DNA of 64,000 bases from Saccharomycopsis malanga (GCA_004014935.1 CP025324.1:558001-622000); one strand, 5' to 3'; positions 35,448 through 46,532 are shown, counted from the first letter of the stretch. Made by a program: numbers and translations. The notes: generated from the sequence alone by a model not told the origin.

Positions 35448-36318
35448 ACTTTTGATGTCTATTTGTTTTGTTTCTTGTTCTCATGTTTTTCAATTCTTTC
35501 AACGGTTTTCCGTTTTCAAGTTCATTTTGTTAATATTCATTAATGTTTTGTACTGTATCATGCTTTTCGGTAATTACGGGTTTTGCTTTTACTAATCTTT
35601 GTTTTTTTTCTGTTCCATGAACAAACTAATGAATCAACGTTGGTTTTTATATTTTGGTGTAGAGTATTATAGTTTAGCATGTAAAAACTTACTTGCTAGT
35701 ATACAATGCAACTTTTCGTTTTAACGACGGACCCACAAAGCTGATAGACATAATGAAACCATTTATATTCACACCAGTCTGCACTGCTAGTATTTCCAGT
35801 AATATGTTCAAAATTCTTCGAACTCATTTAGTATGATTTTTAAACAGTTGGGATTTATACGATAAAGCTGGCTAGCTGTCTCTTTTTTATATAAAATGAC
35901 AAGCATATTCCAAGCTCAATATATGCCAGGTGCATTTAATCTTGCTTTGTTCACCGATAATTGGTGAAACCATTTAAGAAAGGCATGCTATATCCGTAGG
36001 AAATTTTTTACCCTTTTACTTGAATATCTTACATATAATTTTCCTTTAGTCTTTACAGAGAGCTATGGTATAAATGAATCCATTATGCAATATCTATTCT
36101 GTGATGTCCTAGGATGATGATACTTGATAATAAGAAATACAATTTTAAACTTTTCATCCTTCAACTTCACTATATGCTGTCTTATGTTAGCGCGCACGAA
36201 AATCAATTTTCACTATTTGAAAAAATATATCCAAAGAACCTTCTTAAGCAAGCGGAAAGCAAAAAAAGACAAATCAGAATCTACTGTTCAACTTCAACAT
36301 TAGTGTATTAGAGCCACC
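35448..36318. other. Intergenic, MCM6 3' flank and COX23 promoter
   Basis: 871 bp, AT-rich. A short open frame at 36114-36311 next to COX23 is not convincing. No named motif seen. Confidence 0.4.
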
Positions 36319-36678
36319 ATGTCTACGGCTACCAACGGTGCTTCACAAAAGCAGCAAACTCAACAAACCGATTCCAATAATAATACGAAACCTACAGCGT
36401 CTTCAGTGGATTTCACGTCTGCTTCAGATCCGTCTGGCTTCAAATATTATCCAGACTCGCCAACATCAGTGCTAAACAAGCTCAAATTTGAAACAAAAGA
36501 ACCTTCCAAGTTTTACGACCCATGCGCAGAGTCTTCGAAAATGAGTATAAGGTGTATGGAGATCAATGGCACAGATAACAAAGCTATTTGCAATGAGTAT
36601 TTCCAAGCTTACAGAGATTGTAAAAAAGAATGGTTGGAACAGAGAAGAAAAGACAGATTTGAGAGCCGTGGTTGGTGA
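36319..36678 (+). CDS. COX23: COX23, mitochondrial twin Cx9C protein
   Basis: 119 residues, with the ATG in a GCCACCATG context. The C-terminal half has a twin Cx9C CHCH fold: C-AESSKMSIR-C and C-NEYFQAYRD-C, followed by KKEWLEQRRKDR, the signature of Cox23. The first 55 residues are Ser/Thr/Gln-rich and lineage-specific. Cox23 is imported into the intermembrane space through Mia40 and helps copper supply to cytochrome oxidase with Cox17. Confidence 0.94.
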   Translation: MSTATNGASQKQQTQQTDSNNNTKPTASSVDFTSASDPSGFKYYPDSPTSVLNKLKFETKEPSKFYDPCAESSKMSIRCMEINGTDNKAICNEYFQAYRDCKKEWLEQRRKDRFESRGW

Positions 36679-37140
36679 GGAACATTAGTAGTTGCTGTTT
36701 TTTTATGTATATAGACGTAATTAATCGTGACGGTTAATTGATGGCGAGGATGTTGTAGTCATGTAATTCGCTGTTGAACTGATCAGTTGTTCATGTGAAG
36801 TAAAAAGAAGAACCACTATAGGTGTAAAAATGGGCATCCATAACGTTTAAGTGTGAGGAAGAGTGCTTAATCTGTTAGTTATAAGTGAAATTCGCTAAGA
36901 TTGTTAAGTTATCTTTAATTGAACACTTATAAAGACTAAAATTTGCAATTGTTTGACTCAAGACTTGGTTACAGTTACAGTATTCAACCATACTATTGAA
37001 ATCAGGAAATTAGCACATGTAATAATTTGAATACAACAGATAAAACAGAAAGAAAAAATGTATTTTAGAATTGAGATTAGCATAACAGGAAAGATGAAAT
37101 AAACAGAGAGAACAACAAGAACAAAACACTAGAAAATCAT
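36679..37140. other. Convergent intergenic region, nothing recognised
   Basis: 462 bp between COX23 and the AMSH-type gene ends. No gene or motif seen. Confidence 0.4.
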
Positions 37141-39024
37141 CTATTTGGTTCTAATATCAGTAACGTCTAAAGGAATATTACGAGTAACCAATACATGGCC
37201 ACCATTATTTCTTGAACAGATATCGTAGACTCCATCTTCAGAATGAGGATGAAACCCTCTTTTTACGCATCTGGTGATCAAACTTATACCGTATGGATCG
37301 CTTAATCTGAAAATGCCAAAGTTTGGGTTAGATTTCGGTGCCACAACAATGGCAATAGATTCTGGAAGCATTATTTGGTAACCGTTTTGGGTGTGCAAAT
37401 CAACAGAGCTCAAAAAGCATGATTGGGTAGGATGAGTGTGGATCCAACCTAGAATAAAAAGATCGTTTTGATCTACAAATTGTAACAAGTTTTCCTCATT
37501 GATGGTTTGGCAAGTATTTTGAGTAGAGTTTTGGTCAGGAATAACAAGATCTGTGATAATAAATGCATCTGATACAAGTTTACCACAGAGTATACCACAA
37601 GTTTCAAGGTTTCTTTCCGTATTAGGAGCAGCAATGCTAGTGAATCGAGACTGTATTTCTGCAGGAACCATGACAGTTTTGAGAGGGATTCCGCCCTCTG
37701 TGAATGTTTCCTCCTGAGTCAAATGTTGTGGTAAAATGTTTTCACTGATTTTCTTTTCCTCTTGTGGTGGATGTTGGCTTTCAGATGTTTCTGCAGAAAA
37801 ATAGGATGTGTTATTATTATTATTATTGAAGGAGCCCTTGAGATCATCGTTGGATGGATGGCCTTCGGAAGACTCGTGGAATGACCTTATTTGTTCCACA
37901 GATTTGATCTTAGGTGGTCTTTGAGGCGACGCTATGGTGATTGGTGAATGAGAAAAGCCAGTCTCTTCGGTAATGTTGGCCACCTTTGGTGTCAACGTCA
38001 TGTTGTTCTGAGATGGTGAAAGTTCATTGGGTGGTTCTTGAGGATGAAGTTCTGGTGCAGTCACAGTACTAACTTTAGGTTTGTACATCTTTATTAATGA
38101 TGGCTCGTCTGCAATAGTAGGATAATCCGGAACAACTATACTACTTTCATCATCGTCAGACGTATCATCGATAATTTCATCGAATTGAGTACCTGCCTCT
38201 CCATTTCCGTTAGAAAAGTATGGCGGGTCATTATAAATGGCATTTAGTTGGATTTTTGGATTGAAGAGACCATCTTGTTTAACAAGAGTTTGTTCAGCTA
38301 TTCCAGCATTGAGGTTTGGGATATCTCCAAAGTTGAGATACGGAACAGAGGTGTTTCCATTAGTGTTGATTTTATCAGCTACATTGGAGCCTACTTTGCC
38401 ATTAGTATCGGTTTTTTCATTGTTGATATTATCTACAGCAATAGAAGGACCGGTATTTGTAGACAAGTCTGAAAAGTTTCGTTTAAACTGAACACTTTCT
38501 TTTTCATTCAACACCCTATCGGCATCTTCTGTGTCTTCTGTTGTTTCTGCTGGCTTTGGCAGTTCATTTTTCTCTGTTGCCGTCTTATGTCTGACCTTTC
38601 TTTGGGCCTCATATTCCTGAATCTCGCGCTCAATAAGAGTCTTCAACTTCTCCGTATGAGACATAACACCCCTGGCTTTACCCGAAAGTATTCTGTATGA
38701 TGACCGGTCCTGAAAGTCTGGATGGGTTGGAATCTTGTTGAGAATAAGATCTAGAAAGCGGAGATAAAATACATATGCCTCAGGATATGCCTTGTTCTTC
38801 TCGTGCAGTTGCGCCTATACATTGGCATAATGTTAGTAATGTTCCCATTATATACTATAACATCTTCTCAACTTGATTGCAGTTGAAAACACACCACTTA
38901 CTGTCTTGTATAACGTGTGGGCTGACCGCAACCACGTCGTGTAGGTGAAATTTGTCGTAAACTTGTATCCATTGGCTTCTTGAGCCAATTCGTGGATGGA
39001 CTTGGGCGGCTTGTAAGACCCCAT
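37141..39024 (-). CDS. AMSH/STAMBP-type JAMM deubiquitinase (two exons)
   Basis: Exon 1 is 39024-38902 and exon 2 is 38814-37141; the 87-bp intron has GTAAGT, a TACTAAC branch point and a TAG end. The product is about 598 residues. The N-terminal 115 residues (MGSYKPPKSIHELAQEANGY...YVFYLRFLDLILNKIPTHPDF) form the USP8-dimerisation/MIT-like helical domain. A long linker follows. The C-terminal 175 residues are the JAMM metalloprotease: TCGILCG, then GWIHTHPTQSCFLSSVD with the His-x-His...Asp zinc ligands, and the AMSH insertion with ICSR and H(V). AMSH cleaves Lys63 ubiquitin chains at endosomes with ESCRT-0. S. pombe Sst2 is the fungal model; S. cerevisiae has no clear active counterpart. 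VPS27 lies just upstream. Confidence 0.92.
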
Positions 39025-39930
39025 TATGTTATGTGTCTATCTCGCTGCGCAGTTTGGTTCACACCAGCCAAATTGTAAAGTGAAATATTGTTTTCTGTCA
39101 TGGTTATGTCAATTAAGTATCAGAACTGCGGTAAAATAGTAGTCACGTGCGAAATATAGACGGGTATATAAGGGATTTTGATAATAATAAGGGTATCTGT
39201 ATATGACAGTGGTGGCTTGTTGGTGATTTTTTCTGGTGTTTTTATTGCTTTTAATGTATGGGATGTAGAATCTGATGGATTGGAGTTTATGTAGCAATTA
39301 AGTGAATTTCAGTCTGATTTATTATTTTGGCATACAAAACACTACCCTCATTGCCCTACTTTTTAAATACAACCAAAGGCTTTCAACGGCTGAGACACTT
39401 CTTTGAGCACCAATATACAGTAACAGTTGGAGCTGTAGGCAATTTTAAACGCGCCTTACGCCTCTTTTCATTTAAAAACCAAAATATTATAAATTGTATT
39501 TCATTTAGTTATATCATTATATACAATAGATAGCTCAAAGTAAATGAGAAATACCAAAAAGACATTTGCTTGTCAAGCGATTTGAAGTGCTTTCCAAATG
39601 AAGCAGCAAGAACACGCTAGCAGGCCAATCGAAACATACTATTTAGAATATTATTATGAATAACTTTGAAACATACTACATAATGAAAACATCATGCGAA
39701 GATATTCTCAATAAATTGGAAAGATTACTGACGTCCTATTCGAATTGTCTCTTATAGAACACAACATGGAAACAGGTTCTTATTCCCCTAGGTCCCGCTT
39801 ATATAGTACCCTAATTGAACCACCGACTATTTACTCGCTCTGAAGACAAGAACGCGTCAATAGTGCCGAAACCAAAAAATGACATTTACCTAACTAACAA
39901 TGTAAAAAGAAACAAGTCCAGAACCACTCC
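39025..39930. promoter_or_regulatory. Promoter region of the AMSH-type gene
   Basis: 906 bp. An E-box in AGTCACGTGC lies at 39141-39150, about 120 bp before the start. A TATATAAG-type run follows at about 39164. An ACGCGT at 39852-39857 is far from any start. A 68-codon frame at 39327-39533 is not convincing. Confidence 0.5.
39141..39150. promoter_or_regulatory. E-box AGTCACGTGC (AMSH-type gene)
   Basis: It is identical over 10 bp to the site at 41963-41972 before VPS27 and at nearly the same distance from its start. It fits the Cbf1/Pho4 consensus RTCACGTG. Confidence 0.6.
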
Positions 39931-41856
39931 TCAAAGCTCAATCAAAACAGGCTCCTCTTTTTGAGGAGACTTTTGTTCTCTAAATTCGGTTGTAGGAGCG
40001 CTTGGAAACATGTTGGAAATATTGTGATAGCTGGGTGGAGCGCTTGGAGCCTGTTGTGGAGCATTCTGCTGAACAGGCGGCACTGGTGGGTGAGGAAGTG
40101 GTGACGTCTGTGAGGCTGGTACCACTTGAGATGGCTCTGAATTCACTTGCGGTGGTTCCGAAGGTTGTAAATGTGGCCCTGTGGCTTGACCAGTCACTTG
40201 TTCTGAGGTCTGGCCTGTGACCTGTGCTGAAAATTCAGATGTAGAAGCTTCAGTATATGGATCATGAACAAACAGAGGTTGTTGTTGGGGTGTGGGAGGC
40301 GAAACCGGCTGGTATTGACTTCCAGTAGCTAGTGGAACTTGATATGGGCCTCCAGTGGCTGAAGGATAATTATTAGGAATGCCCGTGTAATTTGGAGTCA
40401 TGCCGGACGGAGCATGTGGAGCATATGGGGACACTCCTGAGTAGGAGTTCCTATTGTAACCTCTCAAGCTGAGTCTTTTCTCCAAAAAGCTATCGTATAA
40501 TCTGACAATCATGCCTAATTTTTGTTGCAAATCAATAAACTGTTCGTACTTTCCCAAGTCTTCGTTAATGTTTCTTCCTAATTTGGTCTTGAGTTTGATA
40601 ATTTCTGTGTAGAGACCTTGCAATTCCTGGTTTTGAAGGATTTGGTCTGCAGACTGCTGGCCGTTTTCCTGCTGCTGTTTGAGATTTGTCATGAGCTGTG
40701 AAAATAGATATATAGAGTCTTCCTCACTAGAGGAGACTTTAGACTCCAACTCGTGCTGGAGCAAAGGCTCAAATGGGGTGGTGGTGTTGGGAGGAACATA
40801 AGTAGAGGCATTGAATTGGTCAACGTTTGGATACTGAGACTGCTGTTCAGTAGCAGTAGGGGTTTGCTGAGCCTTTTTTTGTTGTTCCAAATCTTTAAGA
40901 CTTGCGGCAATTGCTGCTTTCATTTGTTCATCTTCTTCATCGTTGATGTAAGAGTTTATGGTTTCTCCACCAACAGCAACATTTTTATCACCAAAATTAG
41001 GATGATTGTTTTGTTGTGATTCTTGTAAACTTAACTCTAATGCCTTTTTGAGCATTTCATCTTCTTCACTCACACGAGGTGAAACATGTTTCGGCTTGTC
41101 TGCCACTGATTTGCTAGTCAATTGTTCGTAACAAGAATCGCAAACCCTTACAGGTTCGTTCAACCCCATCATAGGAATAGGAACGGATTTTGAGGAATGG
41201 AGTTGGCAGAAAACACCGCCGCAGTTTCTACAGTGATGCTTTCTATTCAACATTGTGAATGGCTCAAAATTGATCATACAAGAGTCCGAGTCCACCCATA
41301 CTGGCGGAACCTTTGATTCAAGGAACTTTTCATTGAAAATAATCTTATTGTCTATCTTAGGAAACACAAACTTTTCGTCCTTCAATGTGTTATAGAGAAG
41401 ATTGATGTTATGGTTCAAGTTCGAATTCTGAGCAAAAAGTACATGCCAGGTTTCCACTAACTCCAAAATCTTGTCTTTAACCTGTTCATTGGTTCGTGTG
41501 TTGTGTAAAATGAAGAGAAGCTTATTCAAAAACTGATTACGTATTGTGCCATACGAAGAATCATTGTCAACATTGCCACCTCCGGCAAACAACTCTAAAG
41601 AGAAATTGATGCCTGAATTCTTGATACAAAGATCAACAAGATTCAACAATGATATCTGATTGTTGGGGTTCTTATTGTTAAGTATCCTGCTCTCCCACAC
41701 CGTAAGAAAATCTCTTACTTTAATCTTCTTGATCTTTATCAAATCAACAATCTCAAACGCCCGATTATAATCAATCTCGCCATTCGGGATCGACTCAGAA
41801 CACGCGCTGCTGATAAGCTCCTCAACATTCACCGTACTGCCGCTAAACCAACTCAT
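39931..41856 (-). CDS. VPS27: VPS27, ESCRT-0 subunit
   Basis: 641 residues. Domains in order: VHS (about 1-145), FYVE zinc finger (about 175-235: WVDSDSC, RKHHCRNCGGVFC, R-VCDSCYEQL), two ubiquitin-interacting motifs (EEDEMLKKALELSLQES and EEDEQMKAAIAASLKD), a coiled-coil core (about 380-460) that pairs with Hse1, and a Pro/Gln-rich tail. The tail carries two PSAP motifs (in APSAPPSYH and FPSAPTTEF) for ESCRT-I Vps23, and the protein ends LIEL, a clathrin-box-like tail. It sorts ubiquitinated cargo at endosomes. It is in tandem with the AMSH-type gene, whose product acts at the same step. Confidence 0.96.
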   Translation of the reverse strand: MSWFSGSTVNVEELISSACSESIPNGEIDYNRAFEIVDLIKIKKIKVRDFLTVWESRILNNKNPNNQISLLNLVDLCIKNSGINFSLELFAGGGNVDNDSSYGTIRNQFLNKLLFILHNTRTNEQVKDKILELVETWHVLFAQNSNLNHNINLLYNTLKDEKFVFPKIDNKIIFNEKFLESKVPPVWVDSDSCMINFEPFTMLNRKHHCRNCGGVFCQLHSSKSVPIPMMGLNEPVRVCDSCYEQLTSKSVADKPKHVSPRVSEEDEMLKKALELSLQESQQNNHPNFGDKNVAVGGETINSYINDEEDEQMKAAIAASLKDLEQQKKAQQTPTATEQQSQYPNVDQFNASTYVPPNTTTPFEPLLQHELESKVSSSEEDSIYLFSQLMTNLKQQQENGQQSADQILQNQELQGLYTEIIKLKTKLGRNINEDLGKYEQFIDLQQKLGMIVRLYDSFLEKRLSLRGYNRNSYSGVSPYAPHAPSGMTPNYTGIPNNYPSATGGPYQVPLATGSQYQPVSPPTPQQQPLFVHDPYTEASTSEFSAQVTGQTSEQVTGQATGPHLQPSEPPQVNSEPSQVVPASQTSPLPHPPVPPVQQNAPQQAPSAPPSYHNISNMFPSAPTTEFREQKSPQKEEPVLIEL

Positions 41857-42774
41857 TCTTGATGCTCGTCGTTGCTCAATACTGTATAGATGCCGTCTAT
41901 TCTAAAGAATATTCTATAAAGATGAGCATCCTGTGGCAAAATTATAGATAACCTTTATAACGAGTCACGTGCATTGTGTGTGATAAGGTGTTAAGCATGA
42001 ATGTGATTATATTGAGCTTAGTTTTCAGCCATATATTGCTTTCTGAGCTCTTAGAAGTGATAATGAACAAAATTCTTCTTTATTTATTGTTTTAGTAAAA
42101 ACTGGGCTGAGAATATTTGAAAGCCGGTGACTATTTTCATAAATGAAAAATAAGAATAAGTCTTGACATGTCTTGTTAAACAACTGATTAGGTTTCTAAT
42201 CTTTTTAAGGTATATTGGAGCTTGCCTTTTCAAGATTTGTAAAAATAATAATAATCATGTAAAAACTAATGTGTGTTCAACCAACATATTAGAAGAAGTG
42301 TCGAAGAACAAACAGCTAAAAAGAGAGCAGCAACCTAATGAGCCAAGGAAAAATCCATTGACCAGTTGTATTGCATCAATCAAAGGCATATGGTTAGAAG
42401 CATATAAGACTTTGAAACCAATGTCACTTACCTATCTTAGATTGTATAAGCAAATTCGCTTTGCTCCACTCAATCATTACTATATCTCAATTATATATTT
42501 ACCCTGTATCAATCTTGCCAAACAGTATTCAGTGCCTTTGGAAAATATAGCGTAATTCGTCATATTTCCTATAGTATTGAAAGACCAAATAGCAGAAACT
42601 TATAGCCTACAAGTCCGAAACAAGTAAATAACATTTCTTCCAAGAAAGCTTATGTAAAAACAATTGAAGGTATAAACGACGAAACTTTTGAACAGTACAG
42701 TAGAGACGCTATAACGTCAATGAAAACTTTCAAATATGCTAAATAAGGACGTAAAAGAAGCACCGAGACTCTTT
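41857..42774. other. VPS27 promoter and a doubtful open frame
   Basis: 918 bp. The VPS27 E-box lies at 41963-41972. A 130-codon frame at 42163-42555 starts at TTG, has no recognisable domain and is AT-rich; I do not call it a gene, though its middle (about 42280-42450) reads somewhat like coding sequence. Confidence 0.4.
41963..41972. promoter_or_regulatory. E-box AGTCACGTGC (VPS27)
   Basis: It lies about 110 bp before the VPS27 start and is the same decamer as at 39141-39150. Confidence 0.6.
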
Positions 42775-44337
42775 TCAAGATCTCCACTTGTCAATACTAC
42801 TTTGCACACCGTCAAACACCAAAGTGTTATTGAGAGGAATGTATTGATTGGTAAGAAGTTTTAGGGCTTCCTGACCTCCTAATCCGCCTACAAGTGCTGC
42901 AATGGAGACCATTTCAGTACCCTCACTTCGAATAATTTCTTTCAATGTGTTGATGTGTGTTTCAGAAGCTGTCTCTTGAAGCAGTTGGCCTAGCAAAGAT
43001 TCTGAGATTTTCAACAAGTGCGGCAAGTCTGTTGATTTAGGAAACTTGCCCAGATTGATGTGGCAAAATCTTTCCACAGCAAGAAGAGCAAGATATATTG
43101 GGGTTTTACTATGTGGAGTATGGTTTATGATAGAATTTTTCATGGTTTCGTTTATGAGTGTGTTAGATCCGTCCTGGACGACGAGATATTGTGAATTTTT
43201 GCAAAAATTGGCTATCAAAGCAGAAGACACATTGGAGCGTGAAAAACCTGATTCTTTAAGAATACGATTCAAATGTTGCTCGACAGTTGCTTTATCTTGA
43301 GCAGCTTTTCTTTGATAAATATTTTGCAATTCAATATACTTCTCTGTTGATGAAGCCATGTCTATTACCTTTCCAGACAATGGCAAGCAGCCATTGTTCT
43401 CAGAAACAAACTCTTTGAGAGCTGCAACGAGTGCCCAGAAGTAGGAGGGTTTGCCATTGTCAACAAAATCTTGAGTATGAGGGTGTTGAAGTATTTTTTT
43501 CACTTGTAATGGAATGGACGTTTTGGTGCAACCGCGCCAGCTAAACTTGAGCAATTCCTCAATATTCTCCAAGCCAAAATGACGAATAGATGCTATGGTT
43601 TTATGGGATTCAATAAACAGTTTAAACTCTTTTCTTGTCGGTAGTTTGTTGAACTGCTGAGCATATTGGTTTTTGAAATATATAAGTAATACAGAATAAG
43701 GTATGTTTTTAATCTCCTCGACGCTTAGCATGTCGATACCCAAACTATCTACATACTCTTGCAATTCTTTCCAGGGACAATCGATTCGCAAGTCTGGAAT
43801 TTCGCTTTCGTGGGTCTGAATGATGGGGCGTTCAGCTGCTACCACCCTAAGAGATCCATAAAATCCAACAGAATTAGCTATCAACACCGGCACCTTTTCC
43901 CATATTTTATCTATCAACTTGTAAACGGAATCGGAAACAGTAAGAGTAGACGTGACCACCACTAGATTGAATTTGTTCCAAAATTGATCTCCATACACGG
44001 TGTCGTTCGCCAATACTTCATTTAACGAGCTGCTTATATAGCTACTCTTAACCGTAGGATTCAACTCGCGCAAAAGACTTGCGGCAGCTTTCGCCCTGAA
44101 ATGCCCTATATCATCCTCTGAGAGAAAAAAATTACTCGACAAATCATCCTCCAGTACAGTTTTGCCATCTATTATCGTAAATCCACCTACGTTGGGTAGC
44201 ACCAAGTTTTTAAGAATCTCACAGCCCGTGCTGCTCGCATTTACAAGACAAACCTGCGATTCTTCAAGATCCTGCTGGCCATCAGATGCCCAAAGCCGTA
44301 ATTGACGGTCATATTTCTCTTCTTTGTTTAATGCCAT
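42775..44337 (-). CDS. ULA1: ULA1, NEDD8/Rub1-activating enzyme regulatory subunit
   Basis: 520 residues from the ATG at 44337; the frame extends 12 bases further left from a TTG. The E1-like start MALNKEEKYDRQLRLWASDGQ is followed by VCLVNASSTGCEILKNLVLPNVGGFTI (ThiF fold) and FFLSEDDIG. It lacks the catalytic cysteine domain of Uba3, as expected for the APP-BP1/Ula1 half. The C-terminus VGGLGGQEALKLLTNQYIPL is the conserved family end. Ula1-Uba3 activates Rub1/NEDD8 for cullin modification. It shares a 296-bp promoter with SPB4. Confidence 0.93.
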   Translation of the reverse strand: MALNKEEKYDRQLRLWASDGQQDLEESQVCLVNASSTGCEILKNLVLPNVGGFTIIDGKTVLEDDLSSNFFLSEDDIGHFRAKAAASLLRELNPTVKSSYISSSLNEVLANDTVYGDQFWNKFNLVVVTSTLTVSDSVYKLIDKIWEKVPVLIANSVGFYGSLRVVAAERPIIQTHESEIPDLRIDCPWKELQEYVDSLGIDMLSVEEIKNIPYSVLLIYFKNQYAQQFNKLPTRKEFKLFIESHKTIASIRHFGLENIEELLKFSWRGCTKTSIPLQVKKILQHPHTQDFVDNGKPSYFWALVAALKEFVSENNGCLPLSGKVIDMASSTEKYIELQNIYQRKAAQDKATVEQHLNRILKESGFSRSNVSSALIANFCKNSQYLVVQDGSNTLINETMKNSIINHTPHSKTPIYLALLAVERFCHINLGKFPKSTDLPHLLKISESLLGQLLQETASETHINTLKEIIRSEGTEMVSIAALVGGLGGQEALKLLTNQYIPLNNTLVFDGVQSSIDKWRS

Positions 44338-44550
44338 GGTTGGTGTCAAATATTTCGAGAATCTATATATATTTCAGAATCTGTCCGATTTGGACCTTCC
44401 TGCATAAAATATTGCTCCAATCCAAACGATTTTTATCAAGTTGATAAGACCAACTTGACAACCTTATGATTTCAACTGATTTCTATCAATCATCTAGAGC
44501 TCATACTTAGTAATAGTTAAGGTTGATAGAAGCGCAAGCGCTCGAAACCA

Positions 44551-44582
44551 GATGAGATTAAAAAAAAATTATTGAAATTTTC
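44551..44582 (+). promoter_or_regulatory. PAC-like and RRPE-like motifs before SPB4
   Basis: GATGAG (44551-44556) and TGAAATTTTC (44573-44582) lie 52-83 bp before SPB4, in the spacer shared with ULA1. A palindromic GATA pair, TTATCAA-G-TTGATAA, is at 44433-44447. Confidence 0.55.
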
Positions 44583-44633
44583 AAGATGATCGATCTGTTA
44601 TACATATAGTAATGTAAATATAGAGGAGCCACC

Positions 44634-46532
44634 ATGAGTGCCAAGCAAGGAAGTCTTTCTTGGAAAGAAGTTAAGTGTGAGCTTTGTCCGTGGATTTTTG
44701 ATGCAGTGGATGCACAGGGCTTTGAGCTGATGACGCCTGTTCAAGCGTCGACGATTCCGCTTTTCACAGGTAATAAAGATGTGGTTGTTGAGGCCATAAC
44801 TGGATCTGGAAAGACGTTATCATTTGTGATCCCTATTTTACAGAGGTTGTGCCGCAATACTGAACTGGTAAAAAGAGGCCATGTTTTCGCGATGGTGATT
44901 TCTCCTACCAGAGAATTGGCCTTGCAGATAAATGCTGTTTTCAAAAGTGTATTGGAATACTATCCAGAAGACGAGGAGCTCAAGAAACAGCTGGGGCTTC
45001 CGAGCAGGGTTGCTACTCAAGCTGTCATTGGCTCATTAACCAGCCTTCAGGAGGATTTGCAGACGTTTCTAGACGAAAGACCGCAGATTATAGTAGGAAC
45101 CCCGGGGAAGCTACTAGAGTTTTTGTCTCACAGTTCTGTGAAAACTAAAGAGTTTGATTGTTTGGTGCTTGATGAGGCAGATCGTCTTTTGGATGTCAGC
45201 TTTGAACTGACAATACGTGAGATTGTTCGTCATTTACCTAGACAAAAACGTGTTGGATTGTTTTCCGCAACCATTGCTAGTGCCGGAGATATGATATTCA
45301 AAATTGGTTTAGCGAATCCTGTAAAAATTGCTGTAAAAAGTAAAAACGAAATGAATGCTGCTCCTAAAGCCTTGTCCATCAAATTCCTAGTTTTAAAACC
45401 AGAGCAGAAAATCAAGGCTTTATTTGCTCTATTAGCCTCTCTCAACTTTAACAAGGCTATTGTATATTTCCCAACCTGTATTTCTGTAACATATTTTTAT
45501 GCCATGTTCAACAACTTGATAGCAAAGGCGTCGTCAGCTTCTGAAATGAAAAATGCATTAAAGTTTTTTTCAATACATGGGAAACTTCAACTTAAGCCAC
45601 GGATGCGAACTCTTGAAAGTTTTACTGCAAATACCATAGGAAAGTCTGTTTTGATAGCTACAGACGTTGCAGCAAGAGGTATTGATATTCCGGATGTGGA
45701 TTTGGTGATTCAGATGGACCCTCCTACTGATCCAGACGTGTTTTTACATAGATGTGGAAGAACCGGAAGAGCCAATAAAGTTGGTAAGGCGTTGGTGTTT
45801 TTAAATGAAGGGAGAGAAGAAGATTATGTTGATTTCATGAGAGTGAAAAAAATTGACATGGAGCCGGAAATAGTACAAGATGTTGACATTGATCTCAATA
45901 AATTGGATTCTCGTTTAAGTTCGTTATACGGATTCAAAAGTAGTTTTAACAAAATAGTGGAAAAATGGATGTTGGAAGATCGGGCCAGATACGATCTCTC
46001 TGTAAGATCATATGTTGGTTTTGTTCGCTACTACTCTAAACATTCTGCTCTTTCGATCTTTAGACTAGAAAGTATGGATTACATCGGATTGGCTAAGGCG
46101 TATGGGTTGATAAGGCTCCCCAGAATGCCTGAAACCAAGTACATTGACTCTGAGACCATGCCCAAGGACGGTTGGCTTATTACAAAGGACTTTGACATTA
46201 ATAGTTATAAGTATGCCAACGAACAAAAGGAAGCAGAGCGTCTCAAACAACTCGCTAATGTTGAAAAAAAACAACTCGAGAAACAGAAAAAGAGAGAAAA
46301 CAGAAAAATAAATGAATCGTGGTCAAACCAAACCAATGCAAAAGAGGCTAGAGGTGTGCGTAGAGAAATTAATAAAAGAAAGCGTGAAGCCTTTGAGAAG
46401 GAGATTAAGGAAAAGGCTGCTGCTGGCGAAAGCAGTGAAGAGGAAATTGAAGAGGACTGGAAGGATATAGTAAGAAATAAGAAAAAGAAAAAGCAGTCCG
46501 GGGCCATCTCCGGAAGCTTTGAAGGATTATAG
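44634..46532 (+). CDS. SPB4: SPB4, DEAD-box RNA helicase of 60S assembly
   Basis: 632 residues, ATG in a GCCACCATG context. Helicase motifs in order: FELMTPVQASTIP (Q motif region), AITGSGKT, PTRELAL, DEADRLLD, SAT, IATDVAARGIDIPD and HRCGRTGRA. The Spb4-specific C-terminal part (RSYVGFVRYYSKHSALSIFRLESMDYIGLAKAYG) matches closely, then a Lys-rich tail. Spb4 remodels 27S pre-rRNA in nucleolar particles. Codon 32 is CTG (44727-44729) where S. cerevisiae has Thr, consistent with CUG read as Ser. Confidence 0.97.
   Translation: MSAKQGSLSWKEVKCELCPWIFDAVDAQGFELMTPVQASTIPLFTGNKDVVVEAITGSGKTLSFVIPILQRLCRNTELVKRGHVFAMVISPTRELALQINAVFKSVLEYYPEDEELKKQLGLPSRVATQAVIGSLTSLQEDLQTFLDERPQIIVGTPGKLLEFLSHSSVKTKEFDCLVLDEADRLLDVSFELTIREIVRHLPRQKRVGLFSATIASAGDMIFKIGLANPVKIAVKSKNEMNAAPKALSIKFLVLKPEQKIKALFALLASLNFNKAIVYFPTCISVTYFYAMFNNLIAKASSASEMKNALKFFSIHGKLQLKPRMRTLESFTANTIGKSVLIATDVAARGIDIPDVDLVIQMDPPTDPDVFLHRCGRTGRANKVGKALVFLNEGREEDYVDFMRVKKIDMEPEIVQDVDIDLNKLDSRLSSLYGFKSSFNKIVEKWMLEDRARYDLSVRSYVGFVRYYSKHSALSIFRLESMDYIGLAKAYGLIRLPRMPETKYIDSETMPKDGWLITKDFDINSYKYANEQKEAERLKQLANVEKKQLEKQKKRENRKINESWSNQTNAKEARGVRREINKRKREAFEKEIKEKAAAGESSEEEIEEDWKDIVRNKKKKKQSGAISGSFEGL

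Noticed and set aside
42163-42555. 130-codon frame between VPS27 and ULA1
   Set aside because: TTG start, no domain, AT-driven composition. Not ruled out but not supportable.
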